This document shows positions 12,901-24,465 of a DNA stretch of 64,000 nt, piece by piece. The DNA comes from Tribonema minus. Taxonomy: Eukaryota > Sar > Xanthophyceae > Tribonematales > Tribonemataceae. The stretch spans positions 469,259-533,258 of the forward strand of contig JAFCMP010000014.1 in NCBI GenBank assembly GCA_017506865.1, written 5' to 3'. The position numbers and the translations under genes were made by a program. The notes under the pieces are model-generated. The model saw only the letters and a list, made by a program, of their open reading frames with translations, was not told where the DNA came from and did no database searches. How positions within the stretch are numbered: the stretch's first letter is position 1; the number at the start of each line of letters is the position of its first letter.

Positions 12901-15900
12901 CCCCAATCTCCTCATTTGTCACAACTGCTGTTGCTGCTTGTGACTACCCGTGGCGCGTCACCTTCATAGCAGCGTTCGGCAAAAGAGCTGAGCAGAGAGG
13001 CTTCTGTTGCTGAGCACTTGCTGTTGTCAAGCCGAATCGGAGCACCACTCTTGCTGCTGGCGCCATTGCTGACCGCCATCACAATGGAGCTGTAGTGCTG
13101 GATCGGAACTGCTGCCAGTGAGCTGCGCCCTGAAGCTCAAGTGGCACTTGCGGTTGCTGCTTGGGTGCTGCACAAATGCTGAACTCTGGTGCCGAGCGCG
13201 GCTGCCTTTGGTGCTATTAGTGAGTGCCTGCCCTCGGTGCTGCCCCCCCCCCCCCCCCCATCGCGCACCGCAGACAAGAGCCCCACGTGCGTGGACGGCG
13301 GCACCTGCATTTCTGAGGATCCGAACACGAAGGTCGCGTGCAGCCGCGGCAACACGTGAGTGTTCCTTTGTGCCTGTTCAACGACTGGAAGTTGTGAGTG
13401 CTCTGTCGTGCTTATTCAGCAAGTTGAAGTTGCCGGCTGCTGCCAGCAGTGTGGGCCGTTGGACCGGCATGTGGTTACACACGGCACCGTCAGCGGCAGT
13501 GTCCAAGCTCTTGGTGAGCGGTGCAGACTGCGAAGGTTGCTGCATAGGATTTCTATCCTTGGAACACGCATGATAACCGGCCGCCGTTGGGACCTTTATA
13601 ATTTAAGTCTATGCTTACTGTCGGCACTCACCTCAACCCTCTGCAGCACTGATCACTGATGGTGCATTTATTGGATCTGAAGAGTCCACTCGAACATTTG
13701 GCTACCTGTCGCAGTACTTGTACACTCCCACTTGAAGTTCATGCCTCGAGCCCGTTAAATTCAGTTTCAAACTGCATGACGTTCCAGCTTGCGGCAGCGT
13801 TTGCGCATTTTCTTCATCACAGGAGCTCTGTTGCCGCATATTGCGTACACCTCTTTGCAGTCTAGTTGATGACCTAGCATCCTTGCGCCGTAGCTCAATC
13901 ACAGGTGGGGAGCACGTGATGATGCATAGCACCAAGCGCGTCGAGAGATGGCACAGCTGCATGCATCAGGCCATGTATCATGCACGTCGATGTCATTCGC
14001 CCATTCAGCGTTTGCTCTAATCAGTGTGGCAATGCTCACTTGCCTTCTTGACCATTTGACCTGTGCCCAGAATCAACGGGCTTGTGCTGCCATGGTTCCT
14101 TCCGCGTGTGTTGAGCTTCTCACCGAATTGCTGTGCACTGCGCACGTGCGACTGCAACCAGCGGTAAATCGGCGACAGCGGCAGCAAACCAAACGTACTA
14201 CATGGCTTGAGCAGTATCACGCTTGGCTGCGGCATTTTACTTGCGTCTGCGGGCTCTGCGGTTCGCGCGTGCCCAAACCACCATGGCAATTGCGCGCTGG
14301 CTGTGTTGCGCCTGACGGCAATTAGACATGGTTTCAACTTTTGGAAATCTGTGCTATGCGGGCAGGCACAATGCTACCAGTGCAAAGCGGCAGAGGAAGC
14401 AGGGGGCGCTGGTGTGGTGCGAAAGTAGAGAAGCCAGTGATCATGACATCACACCATGCGAACACAATTGCTTTCCCTCAGGTGGGGTCACAAAATTCCT
14501 CAGAAAATGACAGAACCTGCCAGAACCCGCAAAGAAGCACTGAAGAGCAACTTGGTTTGAACCAGGGCTTCCTAGAGCAACCTGCGACAGATCCTCACTC
14601 TTCCTCAACCACCAGGAATGCTCCATACTCCAACACAAATGGAGACAGCACAGCCTCTGTTGCACATCTCCAAACACGCCTGCGCTGCACAGTCTAAGCA
14701 CGCACGCACCGTCCGCGCCGCACTGCGCCGCCGCGCGCGCAGCTGCGTCTGCCTCGGCGCCGGCCGCTACTGGCTCGGCGACGGCGACGACGTCAGGGCC
14801 AAGCCCGGCACGTGCGTCTGTCAGACGGGCACGCTGTGCGGCGAGGTGTGCTGCAACGACCTGCGCTACACGGAAAGCGGCGCCGGCCCTCGGGCGCGCG
14901 AGTGCACGACGGCGCTCAAGTGCGCGGCGGGGCGCGCGCCGTGCGGCCACTCCAGCAGGGACGGCGTGCCCAGCAAGTCCACGACGTGCTGCAAGAAGGG
15001 CGAGGTGAGCGCGGTACTCCGCTCGCTGAGCAGCTCAACTAGAGAAAACTGTGTTTTGTGTTTCATTTTGTGTCGACGATGTGCTGCGAGGAGAATGAGG
15101 CGAACACGGTGTGCCGCGGGCTAAGTGACTCAGCTGAGCAAGTTTGACATCTCCACTGCGGCTGCGGGATGATAGCGTGCGCTCGCCTTAGATGTACCAC
15201 CAGTTCAAGGGCTTGAGATTCAACAGTGCATTGCTGCAGGGGAGGCATCATGCCAGTGGTGCACTTCACTTCCCGCGAAAACATAGAGTCTGGCTGTGTA
15301 CGAGTCTGACTGCTGCGGCAATCTGCAAGCGCGGCGTCGAATGGCAGCAGCGCGCGCTATCGCATTGGTGTGCGGCACACAGATGCGCTTAGCAGCTCAA
15401 CAAACGCAACATCATGTGAAGAGGGCGGCATCGTCATGATTTAGGGTTAGGGTTAGGGTTCGGCAGCTTTTACGCAATGGCCAGCTTCAGATCGCTGCAC
15501 AGTGCCGCTCATTGCTGCCTAGTGGCACCTTCAAGTCCAAATCCAAGTGGCACCTTAAAGTCCAAATCCAAACTTGAAGACTTACACAGTGTACCCTAGG
15601 CATGGAAGACACCATGGTGTTGGACAGCTGCATATAAATATGTGTGTCCAGTGAGACGTCAAGCACTCTGCGCAGTGACTTGCAGTGCGAGTCAGGCTCA
15701 CCTGCGCTGAGCAGCTGCTTTGTGTGTTTGCGCGGGGGTGTAGACAGGGTTGCCTAGCGCGGCACGTCACCACCTGCTGCGCAATGCGTCAGTCCCCCCT
15801 GCCGCGTCGCCACCACAGCACATGCCGGAGAGTCGCTCACTTCAACACCAAACCTCGCCTGCAACGCCAGACTGCGACGCACCTGCACGCGACGTCTTAC

Positions 15901-17358
15901 AACGGCCGCCCGGTGCCAATACTGATAATGATGCTGGGTGCCGATCACACTCAGGCTGACCATGACTCAGACCCAGACTCACGTTACCGTGCCGCCCGCG
16001 AGAGTCTGCCGCAGGTGTGCGTGGCCGACGAGAACCACGTCACCAGCTGCGCTGCGGAGAAAACGTGCCCGGAGGGGCGCGCGCCGTGCGGCGGCACCGC
16101 GTTCAACGCGTTCTTCGACGCGGGCATCTACTCCATCTACTTTGAGTGCACGGCGCACGACAGGTGCTGCCCGCGCGGCACGGAGTGCGACTACATGCGC
16201 AGCGGCAAGAGCAGGTCAGTAGTGGCGCACCGCTGATGGGACGCAGAACGCTGACCCTAACTTCAACCCTAATGCAGACCGGACGTGCCAGTCGTCTCTG
16301 TCTGCAAGTGGCGGGACGCAGCAGACCGCTGACCGTAACCCTAGCGCAGACCGGACTTGCCGGTCGCTTCTGCAGCAGACCGCTGACCGTAACCCTAGCG
16401 CAGACCAGACGTGCCGGTCGCTTCTTCTGTTTATACTGTGAGGGACCGTGGCGCGGCGGTGCAGCGAAATGTGCGAGCAGGGCTGCGCGTGTTGTTTCTG
16501 GAGTACATGAACTTTTGTTGGACAACTCTCAAGGACCCGTGTACTGCGGCTATGCATCCACTGTGTACTGCGGGCTGAGCTCTGCTGCTTAAGACGTTTC
16601 CATGTTTCAATCATTGATGGTTATTACTCCCGGTTCTACAGTTTGCCTGACCTGTGTGTGATGCACCTGCGGTGATTGTTCCGGTTCTGAAAATGCTGTG
16701 AAGAAAACGCGTGCAAAAACGTGTTTTGGCTCATGTTTGCAAGGTGTCAGCAAATTGCTGCCCCACCAGCACCACCTGCGCCCGCTCGGCAACAGCAACA
16801 GCAAGGGTGCACCTCTGCCTTTTAATCGCGCCGTGCGTCAGTGCTAGCAGCATTTTGAAGTGCATTTCAGCTTAAAGTCTGGCCTGCAATGTGACATGGC
16901 AGCAAATGCTATGAAGTATGCAGCCGTTCACCCAAGAACTTCAACGCATGCTGTTTGCACACTTCTTGTTGTCATGCGCTCCATCTTGCACTGACGACGT
17001 CTGCACCACACCGCGACGCTCAGCACCGTTACACTTGACGTTAACATGCACTCCCCCCTCTTCCCCCCCCTCCCCCAAAAAAGGTGCAACATTAAACTTG
17101 AAGTGAACATGCACTCCCCCCTCCCCCCCCCCCCCCCAAAGGTGCACCAAACCCATCGAGTGCGGCACGGGCGAGACCGCGTGCGGGCGCTACTACCGGG
17201 AGATCTACTACCGCGAGTCGGAGCCTTCGTACTACCCCGCCTACGTGGAGCAGCACCCCGATAACATATGCTGCCCGGACGCGACGCGCGACTGCTTTGA
17301 CCCCACCTCCGGCAGCTCGCCCGTTTCGAAGACCGTCTGCGTCAAGAAGGAGCCGTAG
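6917..17358 (+). CDS. secreted cysteine-rich multi-module protein, 7 exons, 403 aa
   Basis: Exons are 6917-7068, 10514-10662, 12140-12289, 13274-13355, 14743-15004, 16015-16214 and 17142-17358. All six junctions are GT-AG and keep phase, giving 1212 nt with one stop. Residues 1-22 (MFRHIVNLLWLLQFVSNSIW) are a likely signal peptide. Exons 2-4 encode short EB/EGF-like Cys modules (RCPNGKLCEGGG, VCKCPSGYTW, HYCKPHGATC, CVDGGTC). Exons 5-7 each carry the same module: C-x4-8-C-x2-G-x3-C-G, a spacer of 13-30, then CC (AAGRAPCG...TTCCKKG; PEGRAPCG...DRCCPRGTEC; GTGETACG...NICCPDATRDC). An NAT sequon lies in exon 2. I know no family with this order; granulin and WAP-like domains share CC pairs only. 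An extracellular or wall/scale role is inference. Intron 1 is 3.4 kb and AT-rich. Most exons lack an ATG start and escape simple ORF calling. Confidence 0.85.
7069..10513 (+). other. AT-rich 3.4-kb intron 1 of the secreted-protein gene
   Basis: The intron runs from GTAAGA at 7069 to CGCAG at 10513. Its composition is strikingly AT-rich against the GC-rich surroundings, with many copies of short palindromic strings such as ACTAGTAGTAC and TCATCATGATGATC. No transposase or reverse-transcriptase frame is visible. A short pair of near-identical lines built on ACCCCCGGGT lies near 8179-8300. Confidence 0.7.
9369..9420. repeat. 26-bp tandem repeat, two units
   Basis: Two adjacent units starting ATGTATTTTTCTAAAAGATAA differ at one or two bases. 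They lie within the AT-rich intron 1 of the secreted-protein gene. Confidence 0.8.
15441..15460 (+). repeat. short TTAGGG tract (interstitial)
   Basis: Three TTAGGG units follow one another in intron 5 of the secreted-protein gene. The tract is too short for a telomere; it is one of several such tracts in the window. Confidence 0.75.
16249..16426 (+). repeat. 54-bp tandem repeat in intron 6
   Basis: Units starting CGCTGACCGTAACCCTAGCG lie at 16327 and 16381. A longer, diverged unit with an insertion lies at 16249. They lie within intron 6 of the secreted-protein gene and contain one telomere-like CCCTA motif each. Confidence 0.75.
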
Positions 17359-18091
17359 GGGCTCACGCGTGTTTGCGCCACTCAAGTGCGACGTGGTCTG
17401 AGCGTTCAGTCAAACGAACAGCACGCTCCTTGACGGCATTTTTTTGGGGCGGTATATAATTCAAGGCTTTCTCCTTCTTTTTCAGTTGGAGGAGTTTGGC
17501 CGTGTGTGCGTGCGCGGCGCAGGCGACGGTGTGCAGTGCGCTGGAGCTCTTTGTACCAGTACATGAGGAAGTATTGCGCAGGAATGGTTCAGATGGACCA
17601 GTATGGAAGAAGTGCGTGGGCCAGCAAGGAAGTAGGGCGCAGAAAACGCTTCAGATGGAGTGCAGCAAGGGGCGGTGGCAGGCTGTGCGAAATCACCCCC
17701 TGATTCTTTTTTTTAACGTGCATTCGTGCATACACGATGAAGAGTGCTAACGTGTACACTACTTTTGAGGTATACGCGGAGCTGGCAACAGCGTGGCTTT
17801 CATGTGGGCTACACGAGTGAACATGAGTACAGTATTGATATGTTGCAATGATACCCTGGTAACACCAACTGCAGCGGCGCTGCATGGGTTTTCCGCTGCT
17901 GTTCTTTGTGGCAGCAGGCTCATGTCAACGTTGAAGCTGCAAATGCGCGTACATGTGCTGTAGATCCTGCCTTCATCATCTTCCCCAGCAATTGCTGCAG
18001 CCCCTCATGGACAACAGCTGCTGCATTGCACGCAGTGCCAGCGTGTGCCCAAAGTATGCTGCGGCTGCACATATATGCGGTATTTACTGGT

Positions 18092-18142
18092 CTTTGATGT
18101 AAGACAACCTTTGATGTAAGACAACCTTTGATGTAAGACAAC
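18092..18142 (+). repeat. 17-bp tandem repeat, three perfect units
   Basis: The unit CTTTGATGTAAGACAAC occurs three times without a mismatch in intergenic DNA. Confidence 0.9.
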
Positions 18143-18910
18143 GAAGTTTGAGCGCATTCATACTTGTAATGCACATATATTCGACATGGATGAATGCGAA
18201 TCATGATGCGGCGCATTCTCCTGAGCGCTGCTGCCCTTGTGTCACTGTCAGTCACAAGCCCGCGCAGTGGCAGCGGCGCATGCGCTCTGTGGCGTGGCAT
18301 CCACTACATGTGGTATGCAGCCCTCGAGTATGGCACGAGTACATTGAATATGCGAGCGCAATTGACGTCAGCTAGCACTTTGGCTTCTTCTTTGGTACCT
18401 GTTGATATGCCAATGTCGGGCGCGCCTTCATGCAGGCCTTCTGTAGGTCCAACGGGCGTTGGACGTGGCACACACACATGCACCTAACCGAAGTTTCATT
18501 GATGGTCATGATGAGACCGTCATGAGGGGTGCCAGGGTCGTGCGCTGAGCAACATGTCCCACGATGGAGAACTGCTCATCAGCCCTCACGACCTGCAAGC
18601 TCAGGCAAAAGGCCAGAGGATGCCACTGAAACCAGCACCTAGACGCCTACTGTAGTCTACCTTCAAAAATTTGATGAAACACAAGAAAGTCCCTAGTCTT
18701 ACCTTCAAAAATGTGAAACTCAAGAAAGTCCCTCCCTCGATACCTCCGAAAGTAGGGGACGACCCCCCGACTGCATGTGGACGAACAGGTCTACTTTCCA
18801 TCTTAGAACACAATGTGAGTACATAACCTATGATAGACATCCCAACGTGATCTTATCAGTATATGCACGAAAGCTCAGCTCGTTTTGAAAGAATTCTACT
18901 CCCTGCACAG

Positions 18911-18968
18911 ATTAGGGTTAGGGTGAGGGTTAGGGTTAGGGTTAGGGTTAGGCTTAGGGTTAGGGTTA
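18911..18968 (+). repeat. interstitial TTAGGG tract upstream of BTB copy 2
   Basis: About nine TTAGGG or one-base variants (GTGAGGG, TTAGGC) run for 58 bp. The tract lies about 160 bp upstream of the first ATG of BTB copy 2, close to the edge of the duplicated segment. Confidence 0.85.
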
Positions 18969-19131
18969 CACCTGTATTGCCGAGGCGATCCTGGCACCAT
19001 GCGCTGGCGGTGTGAAACATTGACACTCCTCAGTTCGACACCTCTTGCCCCCGGCAACTCAGTATCGCTTCTTCCATGCCACCAAGCTTGAGCCTGCAGA
19101 GCCATTTGAAGCCCATCGATCGGTTTTTCAG

Positions 19132-20335
19132 ATGAGTGCGAGTGCGAGCTGCGTTCAGCACTTCAACTTCAAGGAAGTGGGCAAACCAACCATGCCCGAA
19201 CCCGTGGCAGTAAGAGGGTCGGCAGGTCTGTGGGAGGATCCCCTCTACTCAGATGTGGTCGTCACAGTGGGGCCTCCTGCTGATTTAGCAGTCCAACCGC
19301 TGTCAGGCAACAAGAGGAAAGCGCAGAGCGGCGGGAGCGAGGAGGATGAAGCGGAGCCGTTTTCCTGCAAGCAATTTCGACTGCACGCTGCCATCCTGGT
19401 CTCGGGCTCCTCCTACATGGAGACGATGCTGAGAAGGTGGGCCGCGAAGGAGATACCTGCTCGCATTCACGTGCGTGCAGGCAGCAGCGAGGAGGTAGCG
19501 GGCGTGGAGGACGTGTTTTGGGCGCTTTATCACGACAACAAGCTCCCGGACAGCACAACATTCTCAAAGTGCCTTGGAGCTCTCAAGACCGCAGACGAGC
19601 TGGGGGCTGCACGGGTCTTGACGGCTGCACAGGAGTGGCTGGGAACGTTCAAATTTTCCAACCGAAGTGCGGCCAATGCCCTGTACGCTCTCCCTAAAGG
19701 GCTCCTGGACTGCATTCCGGAGCCTGTCAAGGCTGGAGCTCAACAGGAGCTGCTGGAGGGCCTGCGCGACCTTGAAGTGACCCTGGCGGGTGACGGCACG
19801 AGCAAGCGCATGCTCGACCTCCCGGAGGAGGTCTTTGCAGCCCTGCTGAGCGACGACCAGACGCTGGTGGCGCACGAGAGCACCATAGCATACGCGGCAA
19901 TGCTCTACGCCGACAAGACGCTGCACGCCGATCACGTACCCGACTCTCTGGCGCACTGCGTGAGGCTCAAGCGCCTCAGCCCAGCATACGCCGGCGCCGT
20001 TGCCAGCGCGTTTCCGCAGTGGACCGCCAGGGTGATGGCGGTGGCGGCGGCGTGCCGCGAGACCCCGGACGCGTGCAAGGCAGTATGCGCGGAGGGCGAT
20101 GCGCTGCTGTTGGCGGCCCTGGGCAACATCAGCACCGACAGGCGGCCTTCGGCAAACCGATCCGTCATCCTGCGTACGAGTCAAGGGCGCAGAAACACAT
20201 GGACGTGTCGCCTGGGGTAGCTCGAACTTCTTCCGCACGACAATGAAGGAGTGGGACCCTGAGAGGCTGCGCGGGTGGGCGGACACGGATGGGAAGATCC
20301 TCATCGAAGCAGAAATCACGGTCCGGCCCGGGTGA
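19132..20335 (+). pseudogene. BTB-BACK gene, copy 2, with internal deletion and shifted 3' end
   Basis: An uninterrupted frame runs from ATG 19132 (or ATG 19192, which matches the start of copy 1) to a TAG at 20218-20220. It contains the BTB core (LYSDVVVTVG, FRLHAAILVSGSSYMETMLRRW), the intact junction RAGSSEEVAGVEDVFW that is broken in copy 1, and the BACK-like part to ALGNIS. After that, about 290 nt of the MATH-like region present in copy 1 are missing. The last strand (SSNFFRTTMKEWDPERLRGWAD) follows in another frame and ends at 20335. A truncated protein of 343-363 aa with BTB plus BACK could still be made, so a living shortened gene is the alternative. Confidence 0.65.
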
Positions 20336-22304
20336 GCAGAGGCAGATTGGATTTCTGAGCTTGAGGGGTTTGCTAGCATGCGGTAAGCCCGTCCTGCACC
20401 TTAGGGGGCTTAGAGCCTCTGCAGTAGGACTGGCACAGGGGCGGTGGCGGCGCAGCCCACAAGCACGTACGCTGCACCTGCATTGCGCACTCTGTATGCG
20501 GTTTCTGCTCAAGGCAGAAGGAAATGAGGTGTATGCTACTGTAATAGTCATGTGACGGGTGACCACCGCCTTCGCAAGGGCGCTGCGCTCGCACGCTTCC
20601 GCTGTGTGCGGTCCGCCCCATGGTGCTCCGCCCTGCTGGCGCTAGCGCCGAGTTCTTTGCATCGCATATTCACACTGCGCCGGCTGGTAGCATGCGATGT
20701 GCATGTGGCTGTTGCTCCAGAGCTGTGCTGCATGATAGTACAGGGGTCCTTCATAGCACACTGCCGTGTCGCACGACCCCCCAACGGCATGTACTGTACC
20801 GAAGTATAGTGCTGAGCGAGTCATGCCAGTGCCGCATGCGTGCACAGGCGCTTGCGCTGCTGTTCATGAGACTGTGTGAAGAAACATGTCGTGCGGATCA
20901 TAAGAAGGCTGTCGCTGCACTTGGATGAGGCCATGACCAGCTGCAGCTGTGATCCGCAGCCTATGCACGGCCATGTGTTCGTGAAGATACAATCGCCGCT
21001 GCCCTAAGTACGAGCAACAATGGGATGTACTGAATTACATACACTTGCCGCCACTGCTATTCATCTGCCCACTTGCTGATATATACTCATGACATGTTCT
21101 CCCAAATGGGTGCATGCTGAAGCCACAATGCGCAATGCTCGCTGACACCAATGTCCGCGGTGCTGCACATCTGCTACTGGTTTGGACCAGCAGTGCTGCC
21201 GTGCTGTCTCAGATACCGCTTGCAGGCTTGTTGAACTTGAACTTCGGGTGACTGCCATCATGTAGCAGATTGCGTTGACAAATTTCAGGGATCTTCAAAG
21301 GTCGTGCACTTCACTAGGCCGATGGGTTAGACCGTGGCAGAATGAGTCAACTGTGGCAGTGGTGGCTATCTGGGCAGTAACATGCACACATCACACAACC
21401 CATATCAGTATTTCAAGGTATTGTGAGTGCGCGCTGCTGCCGCAGCGCCCACTGGATAAGCACACTGGCGCGCGAACTGCAGCTGTTGTTGCCGCCATGC
21501 AATACTCGGCATTGCTGTTATCCAGTGTGCTGAAGCTGATGCATGTGCCACAAGCTGATGCATGTGCCAAAAGGCATGCGCATTGCAGGCGTCAAATGTG
21601 ATGCAGACTGACGCAACAAGCTGCTGCAGCGCTCTGCGCCAGCCACCGCTCGCGATTTCGCCACTGATATTACAGATTCCACAAGAGCAGCACGGTAACC
21701 GTAACGCCAGAAAGGACATACTCTGGCTCGCTGAACTGCGCGATGTGTACCACAACCCGCTGCGCCGGACACACACACACACCCCCTCAGATGCACAAAC
21801 CGTACATGCCCCTCACACAGACCCCCCCACGGCAGGCCGCGACAGCAACGCTCGACACCACTACAAACAAACCGCCGCGAGCTCCGCACCGGCGGCGGCG
21901 GCGGCGGGCGACCCACTCCAAAGCAACACTACTACCAGCACCTTGCGCAGAAGGCACTCAGCATGTCAGACGAAACCGTTCGTTCTACTTGAGCTACGTG
22001 ATCCGGGGCGGCGTCTGACGCCATAACACGCGGCGTGCGCTGCACCAGTTGAGCATTGCCGCGCATGCATTTGCCGATGTGCGTTGAGCGCTGCCGTGCG
22101 TGGAGCGCTGCCGTGCGCAGAGCCTGTGCCATTGCTCCGTCGCCGCTGCTACACGCACGCGCACGCACATCCCGCGGCGGCGCTGGTCCGCCGCAGAAGC
22201 TCGAGTTGAAGTCCGCACGCTACCAGAAGGGCTCGCGGCGTGCTCCGGCAGGGGGAAGCAGCCCCTCGCGCGCAGCCGGCCACGAGAGCGATGCGTGAGG
22301 CGCG
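20336..22304. other. gene-free stretch
   Basis: The first part (about 20573-20995) is the duplicated 3' flank shared with 5815-6390. The rest holds no supported exon; the 3' UTR of the ankyrin gene should lie near its right end. Confidence 0.5.
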
Positions 22305-24427
22305 TCACATGATGCTGCAGTTGCAACCCTGGCGGACGGCCTGCTGCTGCTGCTGCGGCGGCGGCGGCGGCGGCGTCTGCTGCTGCTGCTGCTGCTTGAG
22401 GTCCGCGTTGGCGTCGAGCAGCTGCCCCACCTGCTGCTCCAGCGCCGCGATGCGCTGCTGGAACTCCTGGACCTGCAGCGCGCGGGTGGCAAAACGGCGT
22501 TTGAGAACGCAGTTCAAAATGCCTCGAGCGGTGCTGACATGTGACAGTGGATGGAGGTAGAGCTCGGTCCGTACACTTTGCTGCTGAGGTGCGCTGTCCG
22601 CTATGGTGATGTGCAGCGCCGTGTGCGACGCCGTGACTTGTTGCGCTGATGCCTGAAGGCACGATTTCTGCTTCTGTGCTGGCGTGCATAGTACAGTCAA
22701 CCCTGAAGTGGTGGCAAACTTTAATAAACGACACAGGCCTCACGGCCTTCATTGTTGATAGAAGCCATGGGGGGCGTTGCACCCATCCTGCATTGCCCAG
22801 CCGCGATGCCCGCCTTCTGCATGCGAAGTGAGCTGTGCGACTGCGCTCCACGTCAGCGCAACCGTCCCCCCCCCCCCCCCCCCCTCACCACCCCCATTGC
22901 TGACCGCGCCCCCAACACCACACTTCAACACTTGAAGTTGCGGACAGCGGCGGCGGCGCGTCACCTGCACGTCCTTCTCGTCGAGGCGCTCGCGCGCGTT
23001 GCGCGACGCTTTGCGCAGCATGTCGAGCTCGCCGTCGAGCTCCTCGACGCGCGCGTGCACGGCGCGCGCCTCGCGCTCCCGTCCCAGCAGGTGCGCGCGC
23101 AGCTCGCCCACCTCGCCGGCGCTCGCGCGCGGGCTGCCGCCGTCCGCTGTCTGAGCGCTGTCGTCGGCGTCGGTGGTGGGGGCGGGGGCAGCGGCGGCGG
23201 CGGGCGCGCGCGTGGCGAGCTCCTGCGCGGGGGGGGGGGGGGGGGGGGGGGAGGGAGTATAAGAGATGGAGCGGCTTTGAAGGACGACGACGCCGGCGTG
23301 TGATGTGATGAGCGCTGGTGCGTTGCGGTGTCAGCTGCGCGTTCACCAACTCTGCGCATACCATCATCATATCGTCATGATTCATGGTGGCTACTTCAAG
23401 TGTACTGACCTGCAGCTCGATCTTGAGTTTGGCCATGCCGCGCTCGACCATGCCCGTGCGCGAAACGACGTCCATGAGCATGTCCTCATTCGCGCTCTGG
23501 TCCGTGCCGATGTTGTCCACCTTAGTCTCCAGGTCCTCCAGCGTGGCGATGACCTGGCGGCAGCGCTCAGAGACACAGGAGGACTGTTATTAGAGGGGTT
23601 CTGGCGGGATGACCTGGCGTCATCGCTCAGAGACGCAGCAAGGCTTTTATTATAGGGGCTTCCGGCAGGGTGATCTGACATCAGTGCTCAGCAGCACCTT
23701 GATCTCCGGGTCCTCCAGCTTGGCGATGAACTGGCGTCAGCGCTCAAGTATGCAGCACGGCTACTATACGGTTTTTCAATGCAGGACCTGAGATCAGTGC
23801 TCAGCAGCAAAAGAGGAACTTGTGAAAGGGGGCCTGGCTGCATAACCTGGCGTCAGTGCTCAGGGACAAGTAGGACTGTTATTTGAGGGGTTCTGGTGGA
23901 ATGACCTGACATCAGTGCTCCATAGCACCCGAGGCGTGCTTAATGCAGACATCTGACATCGCTGGTGTGGCGTCAGGAAGCACGGCGTCTTGCGTCCTTG
24001 CGTGACAACGCTCCTTAGGGTTAAATTCAGGCGCAGTTCATCTCACGCTACTCGCTTACTTCTACCTCACGCAAAGTCATGACCCCCAACACATCAACCA
24101 TCAACGCATGTCATACCTCCCCCCCACCCCCCCTCCCCCTGCCCCCCCCCCCCTCACCTGCTCCAGAGCCATGTCGTACGCGATCTCCACGTGCTCCTCG
24201 GACATGTCGTCGTCGGCCGCCGTCGTCACGCCCGAGCGCGAGCTCAGCGGGCCGCCCGACGCCATCATCGCAGCGCTGCGCTCTTCCGCCGCCGCCGCCG
24301 CCTCCTGCTCCAGCCGCTCTGCTGCCACCGCCGCCAGCGCCGCGCCTGTGCCGCTGCCAATGTCGCCGCTGCTGCCCGACTGACGGCGGCTGGCGGAGCG
24401 CGAGTGCGAGCGTGAGCGTGGAGCGCT

Positions 24428-24465
<38 letters not shown>

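Larger units (their letters stand above)
17359..19131 (+). other. gene-free stretch between the secreted-protein gene and BTB copy 2
   Basis: No exon is supported. It holds the 3' end of the secreted-protein transcript, a small tandem repeat (18092) and a telomere-like tract (18911). Small frames here are short and without family signal. Confidence 0.5.

Noticed and set aside
18911-18968. A chromosome end or telomere
   Set aside because: Only 58 bp, degenerate, and flanked by genes on both sides; it is interstitial.
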